Positions 62,734 to 64,000 of a stretch of 64,000 nucleotides of DNA are shown one piece after another. The notes below the pieces were generated by a model. That model was not told the DNA's origin. It saw nothing but the letters and a program-made list of their open reading frames with translations, and ran no database searches. The stretch is from Planctomycetales bacterium. GTDB lineage: Bacteria > Planctomycetota > Planctomycetia > Isosphaerales > Isosphaeraceae. The stretch covers positions 1-64,000 of the forward strand of contig DAIDHB010000546.1 in the NCBI GenBank assembly GCA_027452145.1, written 5' to 3'. Within the stretch, counting starts at the first letter, position 1, and each line of letters begins with the position of its first letter. The position numbers and the translations under genes are program-made.

Positions 62734-64000
62734 ATGTTGATATTCAACAAGAAGCGGCGAGCCCCGGTCAGGAGCCTGGCGACGCGCGTGCGCCCTCACC
62801 TGGAGGGGCTCGAGCGGCGAGTGGTCCTCTCGACCTTCCACGTCAACACGACGCTCGATACCGTGGCCGCCAGCCTGACGAGCGGCCGGGACGCCTCGGG
62901 GCACGTCTCGCTCCGCTCGGCCATCATGGCCGCCGACGCGAGGGGCGGCAGGAACACGATCGTGCTGCCCGGGGGCACGTTCATGCTGACGATCGCCGGG
63001 GCCGGCGAGGACAACGCCGCCACCGGCGACCTCGACATCAACGACAACCTGACCATCAAGGGCAAGGGGGCCGGCCGGACGATCGTCGACGGCGGCGGTC
63101 TGGATCGGGTGTTCCAGGTCCTCGGCGGGACCGTGTCGATCGCGAACCTGACGATCCAGCACGGCTCGGTCGTCGGCTCGGGCGGCGGGCTGCTGAATTC
63201 GGGCGGCACGGTGCGGCTCACCTCGGTGCAGGTCGTCAACAACGTCGCCAGCGGCGCCGACGGGTCCAACGGGGTCGCGGGCGCCGAGGCCTTCAACCGG
63301 GGCGGAGCCGGGGGCAACGGCGGCGCCGGTGCCGACGCGATGGGCGGCGGCCTCGCCAACGCGGCGGGGTCCATGCTGGTCTCGAGGTGCCTGATCGCGT
63401 CCAACCAGGTGTTCGGAGGGGCCGGGGGCAACGGCGGCGCGGGCGGGGTCGGCAAGGGCGCCACCGGGATCGCGACCACCGGCGGGTCGGCCACCGGCGG
63501 CGCCGGGGGAGCCGGGGGCAACGGCGGCGGCGCGTACGGCGGCGGCATCGCCAACGAGGCCGGCGCCAGGCTGATCCTCTCGAGCACGTCTCTCTCGCAG
63601 GACGCGGCCGTCGGCGGGGCGGGCGGGATTGGCGGGGCCGGCGGCTTTGTCACCGGCGGGCCGGGCGGCGACGGCGTCTCGCAGGCTCCGAATGGGAACA
63701 ACGGCGGCGACGCGACGGGCGGGCAAGGCGGTGGCGGCGGGCTCGGCGGCGCCGGCGAGGGGGGCGGCCTGTATAGCGCGGGCGCTGTGACCCTCAACGG
63801 CGGGCCCACGGTGTTCTCGCAGAATGTGGCCAACGGCGGGGTCGGCGGGCCGGGCGGGCTTGGCGGCTACGCCGTGGGCGGGGCGGCGGGCACTGCGGCC
63901 AGTCAGGGGCTTGCCGGCCAGGGCGGCGGTGGCCTTGGGGGGCCCGGCGGCCTGGGCGGATCCGGCGGCCCCGGGCAGGGCGGCGGTGCCGCGGTGGCCG
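62734..64000 (+). CDS. Glycine-rich surface protein with LExR..VLS motif (3' end beyond the window)
   Basis: The ATG at 62734 has AAAGGAG seven bases upstream. The frame stays open to the window edge, giving at least 422 residues. The N-terminus is basic and ends in PHLEGLERRVVLSTFHV, the motif shared by many planctomycete surface proteins. Next comes a segment typical of parallel beta-helix proteins (TLDTVAASLTSGRD, GHVSLRSAIMAADARGG, IVLPGGTFMLTI, LTIKGKGAGRTIVDGGG, LTIQHGSVVGSGGG). It then turns into long Gly/Ala/Asn runs (GGAGGNGGAG-type units) that resemble mycobacterial PE_PGRS repeats in composition only. It is probably a large secreted or cell-wall protein. Confidence 0.88.
   Translation, partial: MLIFNKKRRAPVRSLATRVRPHLEGLERRVVLSTFHVNTTLDTVAASLTSGRDASGHVSLRSAIMAADARGGRNTIVLPGGTFMLTIAGAGEDNAATGDLDINDNLTIKGKGAGRTIVDGGGLDRVFQVLGGTVSIANLTIQHGSVVGSGGGLLNSGGTVRLTSVQVVNNVASGADGSNGVAGAEAFNRGGAGGNGGAGADAMGGGLANAAGSMLVSRCLIASNQVFGGAGGNGGAGGVGKGATGIATTGGSATGGAGGAGGNGGGAYGGGIANEAGARLILSSTSLSQDAAVGGAGGIGGAGGFVTGGPGGDGVSQAPNGNNGGDATGGQGGGGGLGGAGEGGGLYSAGAVTLNGGPTVFSQNVANGGVGGPGGLGGYAVGGAAGTAASQGLAGQGGGGLGGPGGLGGSGGPGQGGGAAVA

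Overview
This 64 kb window is very GC-rich chromosomal DNA from a planctomycete, most likely a member of the Isosphaeraceae. The evidence is a DUF1559 prepilin-like protein, two ECF sigma factors of the planctomycete type, a Ser/Thr kinase fused to a formylglycine-generating-enzyme-like domain, and surface proteins with an N-terminal LExR..LLS-type motif. A PEP-CTERM protein and an rpsB-tsf-pyrH-frr operon are also present. The family-level placement is inference from gene content; no 16S rRNA gene is present.

Layout. From 0.2 to 5.1 kb a minus-strand flagellar operon reads fliF-fliG(short)-fliO-fliP-fliQ-fliR. From 5.7 to 9.3 kb lie a Cys-rich secreted protein, an ArnT/PMT-like glycosyltransferase and a secreted protein of unknown function. 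From 10.2 to 16.9 kb a tightly overlapping plus-strand operon encodes an MBOAT acyltransferase, two SGNH hydrolases, an amino-acid-adenylation-type ligase and an LpxL-like acyltransferase; it resembles a Dlt-type D-alanylation cassette without a visible carrier protein. From 17 to 20.5 kb are small housekeeping or unknown genes, followed at 20.6 to 24.6 kb by tRNA-Val, frr, pyrH, tsf and rpsB. From 25 to 30 kb there are a repeat-containing surface protein, a TPR/OGT-like glycosyltransferase and a class I amidotransferase homologue lacking its nucleophile.

From 30 to 37.5 kb a DevBCA-type exporter operon has an in-frame amber codon in the membrane-fusion gene, two different permeases, a hybrid histidine kinase lying between them, and an ATPase fused to a cyclic-nucleotide-binding-like domain. 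From 38 to 49.4 kb are a frameshifted FemAB-like acetyltransferase, thiC, the fliW-csrA pair, an FHA protein, an alpha/beta hydrolase, a zinc-ribbon membrane protein with a truncated duplicate 3.5 kb away, the DUF1559 protein and the PEP-CTERM protein.

From 49.5 to 57.6 kb is the most unusual unit: a minus-strand operon of a C39-like cysteine peptidase, a membrane-inserting dynamin-like GTPase, a membrane-anchored protein with two tandem Hsp70 ATPase domains, and a second dynamin-like GTPase. It has its own promoter with a perfect inverted repeat at the predicted transcription start. From 57.9 to 60.7 kb an ECF sigma factor and a kinase-FGE fusion form a signalling pair. A second ECF sigma factor and the start of a glycine-rich giant surface protein, cut by the window edge, close the window.

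The window also carries three copies of a palindromic intergenic repeat and several marks of recent rearrangement: tandem duplication of the Hsp70 unit, duplication of the thiC 3' end, and duplication of the zinc-ribbon gene.
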